From assembly GCF_021168475.1 (NCBI RefSeq), contig NZ_JAJOZT010000001.1, positions 372,001 through 436,000 of the forward strand: DNA of 64,000 nt, in the 5' to 3' direction. Positions within the stretch are counted from its first letter, which is position 1. Each line of letters begins with the position of its first letter. Shown piece by piece: positions 25,635-33,817 of this stretch. The DNA comes from Pseudoclavibacter sp. 13-3 (GTDB taxonomy: Bacteria > Actinomycetota > Actinomycetes > Actinomycetales > Microbacteriaceae). The notes below the pieces were generated by a model. That model saw nothing but the letters and a program-made list of their open reading frames with translations. It was not told where the DNA came from and searched no databases. The translations under genes and the position numbers were made by a program.

Positions 25635-27952
25635 CCATCATCAACGATCCCAGCACGACCACGCAGCGTCCCAAACGCGAACTGAGCGAACAGGAGCAAA
25701 AGTGGGTCGACCAGTTCATGGACGAGACCACCCTGTTTCTCGGCCCAGACCCCGAGATCATGCGCTCGCACCACATCACCGATCGCACCGACTTCGAAGA
25801 CCGGTGCATCGACGGTGGCATCGATCCGCTGCGCGTCGACCGCATCCGCAAGCGCATCGCCGGAGCCCTCGACGAGGGCTTCGAGATGATGGAGGCGACC
25901 GGCGCCGCACCCGGCGCCAAGTGGGGTGACCTCACCACGGCCATCTACACGGCCGAGGGCGACGTGGCCTACCTCTCGTGTCACGGGGTGATCGCATTCT
26001 CGGCGATTCTGCACCACCCCATCCGCTTCATCAACAAGTACTGGAAGGACGAGCCCACCGTCGGCATCAACCCGGGCGACGGCTTCATCCACAATGACGC
26101 GCGCTACGGCAACGTGCACAACACCGACCAGTCGATGATCAGCCCGATCATGCGTGACGGCAAGATCATCGCCTGGGTCGCCGCCACGATTCATGAGGGC
26201 GAGAACGGCGCCTGTGAGCCGGGTGGGATGCCGTCGGGATCGCAGACGCCCTTCGACGACGGCCTGCGCATGTCACCGTTCAAGATCGTCGAGCGTGGTG
26301 AGCTGCGTCGCGATCTGCTCACCTTCCTGCAGCACTCCGTGCGTGATCCCAAGCTGCAGCTGGCCGACCTGAAGGTCAAGATCGGCTCGGTGAATCGCAT
26401 CATCGAACGTGTCGATCGCATCATCGAGGAGGTCGGCACCGAGGAATTCGTCGGGGCGCTGCGCCTCACCGTCGAGGATGTCGAGACCGAGGTGCGTCGA
26501 CGCATCCGCGAACTGCCCGACGGCACGGTGCGATTCAACCAGTTCATGGATTCGACCCTGCGTGAGAACGTGCTGCTCAAGGTCTCGGCCAAGATCACGA
26601 TCAAAGGTGAGAAGATGACCGTCGATCTGCGAGGCAGCGGGTCGGAGATTCTCAACCGAGCGATCAACTCTCCGCTCTGCTCGGTCAAATCGATGATGAT
26701 GCAGGCGATTCTGGCCTTCTGGTGGCCTGATCTGCCGAGGTCGACCTCATCGATGTCGCCGATCGAGATCATCTCGGACGAGCACACCTGGACAGATGCC
26801 GGCTACGACGCACCAATGGGCCAGTCTCTGCAGGCGTCGTTCCGCGCGTTCTCGGCCCTGCAGAATCCGTGGGCGAAGATCCAGTTCTCGACCCCCGAGA
26901 AGTACTCGAACGTCATCGCGCCGTGGTTCAACCAGATCAACACGTTCCTCTGGGGTGGAGTCACCCAGCACGGGGATCAGGTGGGCAATCTCTGCGCCGA
27001 TCTGAACGGCATGGGCGGCGGGGCCAAGGCGTTCCGCGACGGGGAGGATGCCGTCTCACCGTTGTTCTGCGCGATGGCCGACACGGCCGAGCAGGAGGTC
27101 ATGGAAGAGGAGGTGCCGTTCATGCAGCTGGTGTCGAAGCGCATCGTGCGAGACAATCAGGGCTTCGGCAAGTTCCGCGGCGGCATGGGCTACGAGATGA
27201 TCGTCGCTGCCGAGAACACCCCGATGTGGGGCTTCATGACGGTGACCTCGGGTGCCAAGTTCCCCTCGATCTCGGGGTCGTTCGGCGGCTACGGCTGCAA
27301 CACCTATCCGCTCAGTCGGGTCAAGGGCGTGAACGTCTACGACATCATGCGCAAGGATCCCTCGAAGTTCGATCTCTCGATCGAGAAGGTCATGAACGAG
27401 CAGCCGTTCGAAGGTGCCGACTACTCCACCAGTCACATGGGTCTGCAGTTCGACATCGCCAAAGACGGCGAGCTCTACATGATCAGTCAGGGCACCGGCG
27501 GCGGCTACGGCGACCCGCTCGACCGCGAGCCAGAGATGGTGATCGCCGATCTCGAACTCGACCGCATCTCGCCGAAGGTCGCCACCGAGATCTACAAGGT
27601 CGCCTGGGATCCGTCGAACTTCGTGATCGACGTCGCCGAGACGCAGCGGCTGCGAGACGCCGAGCGAGCCGCACGCATCAGCCGAGGCAGGCCCTACCAC
27701 GAGTTCGTCGAGGAGTTCGTCACCGAAGGGCCCGCCGAAGATCTGCTCTACTACGGTTCGTGGGGCGATGACACCGACGAGCTGGTTGCGACGCACTTCA
27801 CGAATGAGGGCCCGCAGCGCATCGTCGCCAAGGTCGAGGATCTGCCGATCATTCTGATGCCAGACCCGAAAGATCTCGAGATCGCCGAGCTCAAAGCGCG
27901 CGTCGGCGAACTCGAAGACCGGCACGACGATCACCAGCATCGGCTGCGCTGA
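25631..27952 (+). CDS. hydantoinase B/oxoprolinase (HyuB) family subunit of the Apc-like carboxylase
   Basis: A 773-residue (about 86 kDa) HyuB-type protein. It has NPGDGFIHNDARYGNVHNTDQ followed by the conserved His in IHEGENGAC (about 150-200), and GTGGGYGDPLDRE near 620. HyuB chains hold the carboxylation/hydrolysis site of this superfamily. The last 30 residues form a short charged helix. Length matches the large subunits of acetone and acetophenone carboxylases (about 770), longer than bacterial 5-oxoprolinase B chains. Its start overlaps the second HyuA gene by 4 bases. Confidence 0.92.
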   Translation: MTIINDPSTTTQRPKRELSEQEQKWVDQFMDETTLFLGPDPEIMRSHHITDRTDFEDRCIDGGIDPLRVDRIRKRIAGALDEGFEMMEATGAAPGAKWGDLTTAIYTAEGDVAYLSCHGVIAFSAILHHPIRFINKYWKDEPTVGINPGDGFIHNDARYGNVHNTDQSMISPIMRDGKIIAWVAATIHEGENGACEPGGMPSGSQTPFDDGLRMSPFKIVERGELRRDLLTFLQHSVRDPKLQLADLKVKIGSVNRIIERVDRIIEEVGTEEFVGALRLTVEDVETEVRRRIRELPDGTVRFNQFMDSTLRENVLLKVSAKITIKGEKMTVDLRGSGSEILNRAINSPLCSVKSMMMQAILAFWWPDLPRSTSSMSPIEIISDEHTWTDAGYDAPMGQSLQASFRAFSALQNPWAKIQFSTPEKYSNVIAPWFNQINTFLWGGVTQHGDQVGNLCADLNGMGGGAKAFRDGEDAVSPLFCAMADTAEQEVMEEEVPFMQLVSKRIVRDNQGFGKFRGGMGYEMIVAAENTPMWGFMTVTSGAKFPSISGSFGGYGCNTYPLSRVKGVNVYDIMRKDPSKFDLSIEKVMNEQPFEGADYSTSHMGLQFDIAKDGELYMISQGTGGGYGDPLDREPEMVIADLELDRISPKVATEIYKVAWDPSNFVIDVAETQRLRDAERAARISRGRPYHEFVEEFVTEGPAEDLLYYGSWGDDTDELVATHFTNEGPQRIVAKVEDLPIILMPDPKDLEIAELKARVGELEDRHDDHQHRLR

Positions 27953-28076
27953 CGCCTGCCGTGCGCCTGCGACGCACGCAGGCATCCGGATGCGGCGCCG
28001 GCGTCCCGGTCGGCGCCGCATCTCTCGCATCTCACCCGCTCTCACGAGCCCCGCACTTCTCAGCCAGGAGGTTCTC

Positions 28077-28931
28077 ATGCCCACCACCGATCTCACCGCC
28101 ATGCTCAGCCCTGCGGCGAGCACGCGACCGACACCCGCGGTGTTCGATAGTCTCGACTATGCACAGGCCGTGCTCATCCAAGGCCGCGAGGTGCCGTGGG
28201 AGAACCCCCTGGAACTCGCCAGTCTGCTCGACCAGGCGCAGAGCCTCATGCATTCCAATGCCATTGTGTTCGACCTCGGCGGGTTCGTCGCGCACCGGCT
28301 CAAGACCGACCTGCGACTGCGGCAGCGGCTTGCGGAGCGCAGCCGCCCGGGGTACGCCTTCAAGGCCATGGCCGGCGACGATGCGCTTCGGGACGATGCC
28401 GCCGAGCTCGCCTCGATCATCGCCAAGACCGCAGGAGCCCCCCTGATCATTCGGCTGCCGTCACCGCGCGTCTGGCTCGGTGTGGCACATCAGGCGGCCG
28501 GGCACGATGATGCCGCCGTGCTCACCGCCGAAATGGTCGAGAACTACGCGGCCTACTACGCCAACTGGCTGCACGGCCTTGAGACGGTGCCGTTCGCCGC
28601 ACTGCTGATCGACGATCGCTGGCAGGGCCCGGGCGATGCGCCCGAATCCGGCGATCCCCATCGTTGGACGCCGGTGTTCAACGTGGCCGATCACAACCGC
28701 TGGCTGCTGCTGCTGCACGATCATGACGGCGGGCTCGGCCTGCTCACCGCTGACGGCACCGCTGAGGAGTCTGCCCGTGCACAGGTCGTCGCCGACGCCT
28801 ACTGGGCTTCGCCCGACGCGCAGCCCGATCGCCTGGCCGACGGCGAGAGCTTCAGGTTCAGTCACGTGCCGGTTGATGCGGTGCCCGAGACTGTGTTGGC
28901 GCAGCTGGCCAAGCTCGACGGCTCCGTTTGA
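28077..28931 (+). CDS. fifth carboxylase-operon protein, possible Apc epsilon-type subunit
   Basis: A 284-residue (about 31 kDa) soluble protein with no motif I recognise. The start at 28077 is set by AGGAGG 6 bases upstream, 125 bases after the HyuB stop. Position (last in the operon) and size fit the 34-kDa fifth subunit that acetophenone carboxylase of Aromatoleum needs for activity and that acetone carboxylases lack. The C-terminal half has VFNVADHNRW and GESFRFSHVPVDAVPE, without catalytic residues I can name. Assignment rests on context and size. It runs tail to tail with the YeiH-like gene, 21 bases apart. Confidence 0.55.
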   Translation: MPTTDLTAMLSPAASTRPTPAVFDSLDYAQAVLIQGREVPWENPLELASLLDQAQSLMHSNAIVFDLGGFVAHRLKTDLRLRQRLAERSRPGYAFKAMAGDDALRDDAAELASIIAKTAGAPLIIRLPSPRVWLGVAHQAAGHDDAAVLTAEMVENYAAYYANWLHGLETVPFAALLIDDRWQGPGDAPESGDPHRWTPVFNVADHNRWLLLLHDHDGGLGLLTADGTAEESARAQVVADAYWASPDAQPDRLADGESFRFSHVPVDAVPETVLAQLAKLDGSV

Positions 28932-28952
28932 CCGCCACGCAGACAGACGCGA

Positions 28953-30095
28953 TCATCCGAACAGCAGCACCCCTCCCAGCCCGATGCCGCCGACGACGAG
29001 GGTGGCGATCACCGCGAGGATGAAGGGTTTCGGCCCGATGCGTCGGAACATGCTGATCTTCACACCTGCGCCCAAGGCGAACATCGCCGCAGCCAGCAGC
29101 ACCGACTGCGCCACACTCGCAGCGGCCACCACTGCAGGCGGCACGATGCCGAGCGACCGTATCGCCACCATGGCGATGAACCCTGCGACGAAGAGCGGCA
29201 TGATGGGTGGCCGATGCGTCTGGCGGATGCCCCGGCCAGTCGGGCTCTCGTCAGACGCCGCGAGGCCGGTCGCTGCTGCGCGACGGGTGCCGACACGGCG
29301 CCAGAGCCCGACCACGGTGAGCACAGGAGCCAGCATCAGCACGCGGGCGAGCTTGACGATGACTGCGGCGGCGAGTGCCGTCGAACTCACCGTGCCGCCG
29401 ACAGCCACGACCTGTGCGACTTCATGCACCGAGGCCCCGGCCCAGAGCCCGGTCTGGTGATCACTCAACCCGATCGTTCCGGCGACCAACGGCACCAGCG
29501 GAATCATCAGGGTGCCGAAGATGACGACCAGGGCAACAGCCGTCACGACTTCTTCTTCGTCATCGTCGTCGAGAACGCCGTCGACTGCTGCGACTGCTGC
29601 TGCACCACAGATCGAGAACCCACCGCCGATCAAGAGCACCTGCGTTCTCTTCATCCCCATCCACCTCCCCACTGCGACGGTGGTCAGGATGCCGACGGTC
29701 ACCACGCAGACGACCACGAGAATCAGGCCGGGGCCGAGGGCGAGGATGTCTCCCAGCATGAGCTGCAGGCCGAGCAGTACGACACCGATGCGCAGTATGC
29801 GCTTTGCCGCATACGCGATGCCGGGTTCGAGGCGACTCTGCAGACGAAAGACGTTCCTGACGAGAACTCCGAGAATGATCGCGGTGAGCATGGGGCTCAT
29901 CCCCGGCAGCAGCCGCACGACACCGAATGCCACCGCGGTGCCGACCGCGCAGAGCAGCAGACCAGGCCACAGCGCGGCGAGTCGGCGCCGACCCCGGGCG
30001 GTCAGCGAGTTCTTCTGAGCATGCGGTTGGGAGCTGCTGCGCTCCTGGGCGTTCGTCACTTGGTTCACAATGCCATGGTGGCCGCTCTGCGGCAC
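28953..30095 (-). CDS. YeiH family (UPF0324) putative sulfate exporter family membrane protein
   Basis: About 380 residues with roughly ten hydrophobic segments. Family motifs are AIILGVLVRN, RIGVVLLGLQL, GGGFSICGAAAVAA, LWAGASVHEVAQVVA and a C-terminal LFALGAGVKI-like segment. YeiH proteins are inner-membrane transporters linked in enterobacteria to sulfite or related sulfur stress; the true substrate is uncertain. The GTG at 30095 gives the longest form; in-frame GTGs at 30068 and 30059 are possible, since the first 30 residues are hydrophilic and no clear ribosome site is seen. Divergent from a LysR regulator, as in the yeiE-yeiH arrangement. Confidence 0.85.
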   Translation of the reverse strand: MPQSGHHGIVNQVTNAQERSSSQPHAQKNSLTARGRRRLAALWPGLLLCAVGTAVAFGVVRLLPGMSPMLTAIILGVLVRNVFRLQSRLEPGIAYAAKRILRIGVVLLGLQLMLGDILALGPGLILVVVCVVTVGILTTVAVGRWMGMKRTQVLLIGGGFSICGAAAVAAVDGVLDDDDEEEVVTAVALVVIFGTLMIPLVPLVAGTIGLSDHQTGLWAGASVHEVAQVVAVGGTVSSTALAAAVIVKLARVLMLAPVLTVVGLWRRVGTRRAAATGLAASDESPTGRGIRQTHRPPIMPLFVAGFIAMVAIRSLGIVPPAVVAAASVAQSVLLAAAMFALGAGVKISMFRRIGPKPFILAVIATLVVGGIGLGGVLLFG

Positions 30096-30124
30096 GGCGA
30101 CCAGTCTCAGTATCGCCTACCAGG

Positions 30125-30141
30125 CATATCATTGCGATATG
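30125..30141. promoter_or_regulatory. inverted repeat CATATC-N5-GATATG, candidate LysR-type operator
   Basis: A perfect 6-5-6 palindrome that contains the T-N11-A arrangement of LysR-family boxes. Its right arm includes the ATG of the LysR gene, and it lies in the short gap shared with the YeiH-like gene. It suits autorepression and control of the exporter. Confidence 0.5.
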
Positions 30142-31035
30142 ACACATGTGTGGCCTGATCTCGCGGCGCTCGCGCTCCTCGTTGGCGTCGACGATCACGG
30201 AAGCCTGAGTGCAGCCGCCCGTGCCGCCGGGGTCGCGCAGCCGAATGCCTCCCGAACCATCGCGGCGCTCGAACGAGACCTCGGCGTGCCCGTGCTGCTG
30301 CGCCATGCCCGGGGGTCGTCGCTGACGGCGGCCGGACGGAACGTGGTCGACTCGGCACGCGAGCTGTTACAGGCCGTGCGCACCCACGAGCGGCGCATCG
30401 ACGTCGTGGTCGGCGCCCAGCATCGGCGCCTCGACCTCGCCGCCAGCCTGACCGTGGCCGAGCAGCTGGTGCCCCGCTGGCTGGGCCGCCTGCGCGAGGC
30501 GATGACCGACGCCGACGTGCACCTGCAGGTGCACAACTCGACCGAGGTGGTCGACTTGGTTCGCGAGGGCGAGTGCACGATCGGCTTCGTCGAGACGCCG
30601 CAGCTGCCCGCCGAGCTGCACACCCACCTGATCACGACCGACGAACTCGTCGTCGTCGTCGCACCGACGCATCCGTGGGCGCGGCAGTCAGAACCGGTGA
30701 GTGCCGATGAGCTCGCCCGCACGCCGCTGATTCTGCGCGAGCCCGGTTCGGGCACCCGCGCCACCGTCGACCGAGCTCTCGCCGGTCGTTCTCCCGTCGC
30801 ACCCGCACTCGAGGCGGGCAGCAACGCAGCAGGGCTGGCGACCGCGGCATCCGGCGCCGACCCGGCGGTGCTCAGCAGGCTTGCCGTCGCACGCTGGCTC
30901 GAACGCGGCGAACTCGTTGCCGTGCGGGTGGCGGGCGTCGACCTGCACCGCGAAATCCGCGCGGTCTGGCGCGACGACCTCGACTCCCGCGTCGCACGCC
31001 GGCTCGTCGCCATCGCGTGCGACGATCACCGCTGA
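30139..31035 (+). CDS. LysR family transcriptional regulator (YeiE-like)
   Basis: A 298-residue LysR protein: N-terminal helix-turn-helix (about 8-67, GSLSAAARAAGVAQPNASRTIAALERDLG) and a C-terminal substrate-binding domain with LDLAASLTVAEQLVPRWL and LREPGSGTRATVDRAL. The ATG at 30139 lies inside a palindrome and no ribosome site precedes it, so the message may be nearly leaderless. It is divergent from the YeiH-like exporter and probably regulates it, as YeiE does beside YeiH in enterobacteria. Its tail overlaps glycerate kinase by 10 bases. Confidence 0.9.
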   Translation: MTHVWPDLAALALLVGVDDHGSLSAAARAAGVAQPNASRTIAALERDLGVPVLLRHARGSSLTAAGRNVVDSARELLQAVRTHERRIDVVVGAQHRRLDLAASLTVAEQLVPRWLGRLREAMTDADVHLQVHNSTEVVDLVREGECTIGFVETPQLPAELHTHLITTDELVVVVAPTHPWARQSEPVSADELARTPLILREPGSGTRATVDRALAGRSPVAPALEAGSNAAGLATAASGADPAVLSRLAVARWLERGELVAVRVAGVDLHREIRAVWRDDLDSRVARRLVAIACDDHR

Positions 31036-32240
31036 GCGTCGAGCGTCGTGAAGATCTCTTCTGCGACCTGTGGCAGCAGCGCGGCAGCGTCGCGCATGGC
31101 TCGCTCAGCTGTTCCGGCCTGCTCGACGAGGGTCGCGAGACGGCGGATGCCCACTCGGGCGAGCTGCTCGTCGTCGAGCGTGCTGCGCCCCGCGATCGCC
31201 ACGACGGTGGCCCCTGCGGCGGCTGCGCGGCGAGCCAGCTGCACTGGCCCTTTTCCCTGCAGCGACTGCTCGTCGAGCGACCCCTCGCCGACAACCGCCA
31301 CGTCGGTGTGCTCGAGGGCGTCCGAGATGCCCAGCAGGTCGGCGATCTCGTCGCCGCCGGAGCGCACTTCGGCGAGCCGCAGCGCGATCAGCGGCGCGCT
31401 GAACCCGCCGGCGGCGCCTGCACCCTCGACGTCTTGCACGTCGGTGCCGGTCTGATGCTCCAGCAGCGACCCCCACAGCGCAAGCCGATGCTGCAAGGTG
31501 ACCATGGCATCCGCATCGGCACCCTTCTGCGGGCCGAACACCTGCGCTGCACCCTGTGCTCCGGCCAGCGGAGCAGTCACGTCGCTCGCGATCACGATCG
31601 TCGTCTCGGCGAGGCGGGGGTCGAGGTCGGCGGTGTCGAGCCGCATGCCGCCACAGCCGCGCGCAGGGTTGATCCGATCGAGATCGCGCACGTCGCCGAC
31701 TGCATGCCCCTGTGCGTCGAAGACGCGCAGGCCGAGCTCGGTGATGCAGCCGAAGCCGCCGTCTGTGCTCGCCGAGCCGCCGATGCCGATCACGAGCGAT
31801 CGGTAGCCCTCGTCGAGCGCCAGCCGGATCAGTTCGCCGACGCCGCGTGTATTGGCGGCAAGCGCCTGGTCGGGTGCGGGACGGTCACCGGGGTCGCGGC
31901 CGGGAGCTGCCGGCACGAGTTGCAGACCGGCAGCCTGCGCCAATTCGATGACGGCGGTGTCGCCCGTCGTCGCCCACCGCGCAGGCACGAGCCCCTGATC
32001 GTGCAGTGGCCCGTGCACCTGTGCGGTGTGCTCGGTCGCGCCGGCCTCGAGAAAGGCGTCGACCGTGCCCTCTCCCCCGTCGGCGATCGGCTTGAGCGTG
32101 ATCTGCGCATCGGGCACGGCCGTGCGGATGCCCTGGCCGATCAGCTGCGCCGCCTCGGCTGCCCTGAGCGAGCCCTTGAACTTGTCCGGGGCGACCAGCA
32201 CGCGCAGCGCCCGATCGATGGAAGCCGGTCTGGTGTGCAT
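31026..32240 (-). CDS. glycerate kinase
   Basis: A 404-residue glycerate kinase of the GlxK/GarK type: LVAPDKFKGSL at the N-terminus, ADGGEGTVDAFL near 60, GIGGSASTDGGFG near 155 and GEGSLDEQSLQGKGP near 300. It phosphorylates D-glycerate to 2-phosphoglycerate (or the 3-phosphate in other classes) at the end of glyoxylate or serine routes. The ATG at 32240 follows the stop of the upstream membrane-protein gene by 2 bases, so the two are co-transcribed. Convergent with the LysR gene. Confidence 0.92.
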   Translation of the reverse strand: MHTRPASIDRALRVLVAPDKFKGSLRAAEAAQLIGQGIRTAVPDAQITLKPIADGGEGTVDAFLEAGATEHTAQVHGPLHDQGLVPARWATTGDTAVIELAQAAGLQLVPAAPGRDPGDRPAPDQALAANTRGVGELIRLALDEGYRSLVIGIGGSASTDGGFGCITELGLRVFDAQGHAVGDVRDLDRINPARGCGGMRLDTADLDPRLAETTIVIASDVTAPLAGAQGAAQVFGPQKGADADAMVTLQHRLALWGSLLEHQTGTDVQDVEGAGAAGGFSAPLIALRLAEVRSGGDEIADLLGISDALEHTDVAVVGEGSLDEQSLQGKGPVQLARRAAAAGATVVAIAGRSTLDDEQLARVGIRRLATLVEQAGTAERAMRDAAALLPQVAEEIFTTLDAQR

Positions 32241-32242
32241 GA

Positions 32243-32815
32243 TCAGTGGTGCGCCATCAGTTCGAGACCGACGACCAGCAGGCCCAGCGCGGCTTCGGCC
32301 ACCATCACCATGAGCTTCTGTCGCACCGACAACTTCAGGCGCCGCGCGGCGGCGAATCCGATGCCCACCAGCCAGACGATCAGCAGGGCAGTCGAGAGGC
32401 GCAGCGCGATCTCCAGCTTCCAGAAGTCTGCCCAGGCGGCCATCAGCATCAGAATCGGCAGGGCGATGGCCGTGGTCGCACCGACAGACGTCGATGCGGC
32501 GCGGCGCGCCTCGCGTGCGGTGAACATGCGCTCATGCGTCACGAAGTGCGCGAGAATCTCGGCGAGGAACATGGCCAGCACCGAGCCGATGACGGTGACG
32601 ATCAGCGTCGCGACCGCCTGCGGCGGGGTGGCGTCTGTGTGCGATGCGAGCGTCAGCACAACGGCGAGCGCGGTGAAGGTGATGTAGATGCGCTCTTTGA
32701 GCCGCGAGGCGGCCTCGTCGCGCCCCTCGCCGGGCTTCTCCCCCGCAGGGGCGCCCTGAGTCGCGGGCGCCGGCACGGGCTTCGAGGATACTCGGGATGC
32801 TGATTCGTCGCTCAT
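32243..32815 (-). CDS. integral membrane protein of unknown function
   Basis: A 190-residue protein: about 40 hydrophilic Pro/Ala/Lys-rich residues, then four hydrophobic segments near 45-60, 68-92, 110-130 and 138-185. Between the second and third lies HFVTHERMFTAREARRAAS, a likely cytoplasmic loop. I do not recognise the family; the segment arrangement is like several actinobacterial VIT-type or DUF membrane proteins, without a diagnostic motif. It lies 2 bases upstream of glycerate kinase in the same operon, but nothing ties it to glycerate transport, for which four short segments would be too few. Confidence 0.65.
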   Translation of the reverse strand: MSDESASRVSSKPVPAPATQGAPAGEKPGEGRDEAASRLKERIYITFTALAVVLTLASHTDATPPQAVATLIVTVIGSVLAMFLAEILAHFVTHERMFTAREARRAASTSVGATTAIALPILMLMAAWADFWKLEIALRLSTALLIVWLVGIGFAAARRLKLSVRQKLMVMVAEAALGLLVVGLELMAHH

Positions 32816-32904
32816 GTCTGCTCAGCCTAGCCGCAACAAATGTCGAAAGGGTCGACGGGCTACGGTGGGATCAAGCCATACCAGCAGAGAGAGGACGCTG
32901 CCTG

Positions 32905-33081
32905 ATGTTTCAGCTCGAACGCATCGACGAAGAGCCCGCCGAGAGCGAACGCCTGCGCGCTCCGCACGATGAGCTCTGCGCCTGCGGCGTCCCAGACTTG
33001 CGCGCACAGCGTGCATCTCCGGGGTCGAAGACGAACCGTACCCGCGTTGCACGCGACCGTCCGCAGAGGTCGCAGTCATGA
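32905..33081 (+). CDS. small uncharacterised ORF coupled to the holin-like gene
   Basis: A 58-codon frame starting at ATG 32905 after GAGAGAGGA, ending in an ATGA overlap with the holin-like gene. The peptide is charged and Arg-rich with a Cys-Ala-Cys in the middle and has no recognisable domain. The ribosome site and the 4-base overlap suggest it is translated and couples translation to the next gene; the amino-acid make-up is otherwise unremarkable. Confidence 0.4.
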   Translation: MFQLERIDEEPAESERLRAPHDELCACGVPDLRAQRASPGSKTNRTRVARDRPQRSQS

Positions 33082-33482
33082 TCCGCTTCATCACGCAGGC
33101 GGTGCTGACCGCGATCGCCCTCTGGATCACCGCCGCAATCGTTCCCGGCATCACGGTCATCCCCTTCGCTGGCGAGCCGCCGATGAACAGCATGCTGACC
33201 TATCTGCTGGCGGCTGCGGTCATCGCCTTGGTGAACGCCCTCTTCGGTACCGTGCTGCGCTTCATCAGCATCCCGCTCTACATCGTGACACTGGGCCTGT
33301 GGTCGTTCGTGCTCAACGGTCTGCTGCTCTGGACGGCCAGTCTGATCAGCAGCGCGTGGGGCTGGGGGCTGACCATCGACCATTTCTGGTGGTCTGCCGT
33401 GTTCGGCGCGATCGTGCTCGGATTCGCCAACTGGCTGGTCGAGCTGGTCGCCCGAGCGGTCGGCATCGGCACGCACGACTGA
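33078..33482 (+). CDS. phage holin family 4 (YvlD-like) membrane protein
   Basis: A 134-residue protein with four hydrophobic segments, beginning MIRFITQAVLTAIALWITAAIVPG and containing ALVNALFGTVLRFISIPLYIVTLGLWSFVLNGLLLW, which is the pattern of the YvlD / holin-4 superfamily. These are chromosomal membrane proteins connected with envelope stress in some bacteria, and the name does not imply a phage. It is the second gene of a pair with the short frame upstream. No other phage gene is near. Confidence 0.85.
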   Translation: MIRFITQAVLTAIALWITAAIVPGITVIPFAGEPPMNSMLTYLLAAAVIALVNALFGTVLRFISIPLYIVTLGLWSFVLNGLLLWTASLISSAWGWGLTIDHFWWSAVFGAIVLGFANWLVELVARAVGIGTHD

Positions 33483-33593
33483 ACAGAGCGCCCTCGGCGC
33501 ATACGGGCTGGTGCTCATACGCATTCAGGTCTATAGTGTGCGTTTGTCGGCCGCAATGTGCAGCTGATGAGGTGTTCGAGAGGAGGTTCCGCC

Positions 33594-33665
33594 ATGATGG
33601 CACGCAAGACATCGTTCGTCGCATCAACACGAATTATTATTCCGTCCCACTCGTCGGCGGAATGA
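33594..33665 (+). CDS. candidate leader peptide upstream of the MHS transporter
   Basis: A 23-residue peptide beginning Met-Met-Ala-Arg-Lys, with GAGGAGG 7 bases in front, the strongest ribosome site of the area. Residues 14-16 are three consecutive isoleucines, all encoded by ATT, a codon little used in this GC-rich DNA. Ribosome slowing there could influence folding of the terminator about 90 bases downstream. There is no homology to a known leader that I can name. Confidence 0.4.
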   Translation: MMARKTSFVASTRIIIPSHSSAE

Positions 33666-33737
33666 TCGAACACCAGATGCTCGGGCTCGCCTGCGAAGGC
33701 AGAGCTCGACAGGTGTGATCACCGATCCGCACATCCA

Positions 33738-33764
33738 GGCCCTGTCTTTGAGACAGGGCCTTTT
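33738..33764 (+). terminator. intrinsic terminator before the MHS transporter gene
   Basis: A perfect 10-bp stem (33738-33747 with 33751-33760), a 3-base loop TTG and a TTTT tail (33761-33764). It lies between the leader reading frames and the transporter start 54 bases further on, so either it ends the holin-like transcript or it works as a conditional terminator. Confidence 0.8.
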
Positions 33765-33817
33765 CACTGCCCCACCAGCCGGTGTCGCAGTCAGGATGTG
33801 AAAGGTGAAACACGACA

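Larger units (their letters stand above)
33483..33817 (+). promoter_or_regulatory. attenuator-like leader region of the MHS transporter gene
   Basis: This 335-base gap contains, in order: a -10 candidate TATAGT (33532-33537, -35 weak), GAGGAGG, a 23-codon reading frame (33594-33665), an overlapping 18-codon frame (33662-33718, ATGA), an intrinsic terminator (33738-33764) and AAAGG before the transporter ATG. GACAGG at 33708-33713 can pair with CCTGTC in the left arm of the terminator and so form an alternative structure. A small hairpin with a GCGA loop (33689-33700) lies between. The arrangement is that of a leader-peptide attenuator. Confidence 0.5.

Noticed and set aside
33078-33482. Prophage remnant suggested by the holin-family name
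   Set aside because: The family is a common chromosomal membrane protein, and no integrase, structural gene or attachment repeat is near.
32969-33718. 249-codon plus-strand frame across the holin-like gene and the leader
   Set aside because: It is the +1 frame of the holin-like gene; only its last 18 codons could matter, as the second leader frame.
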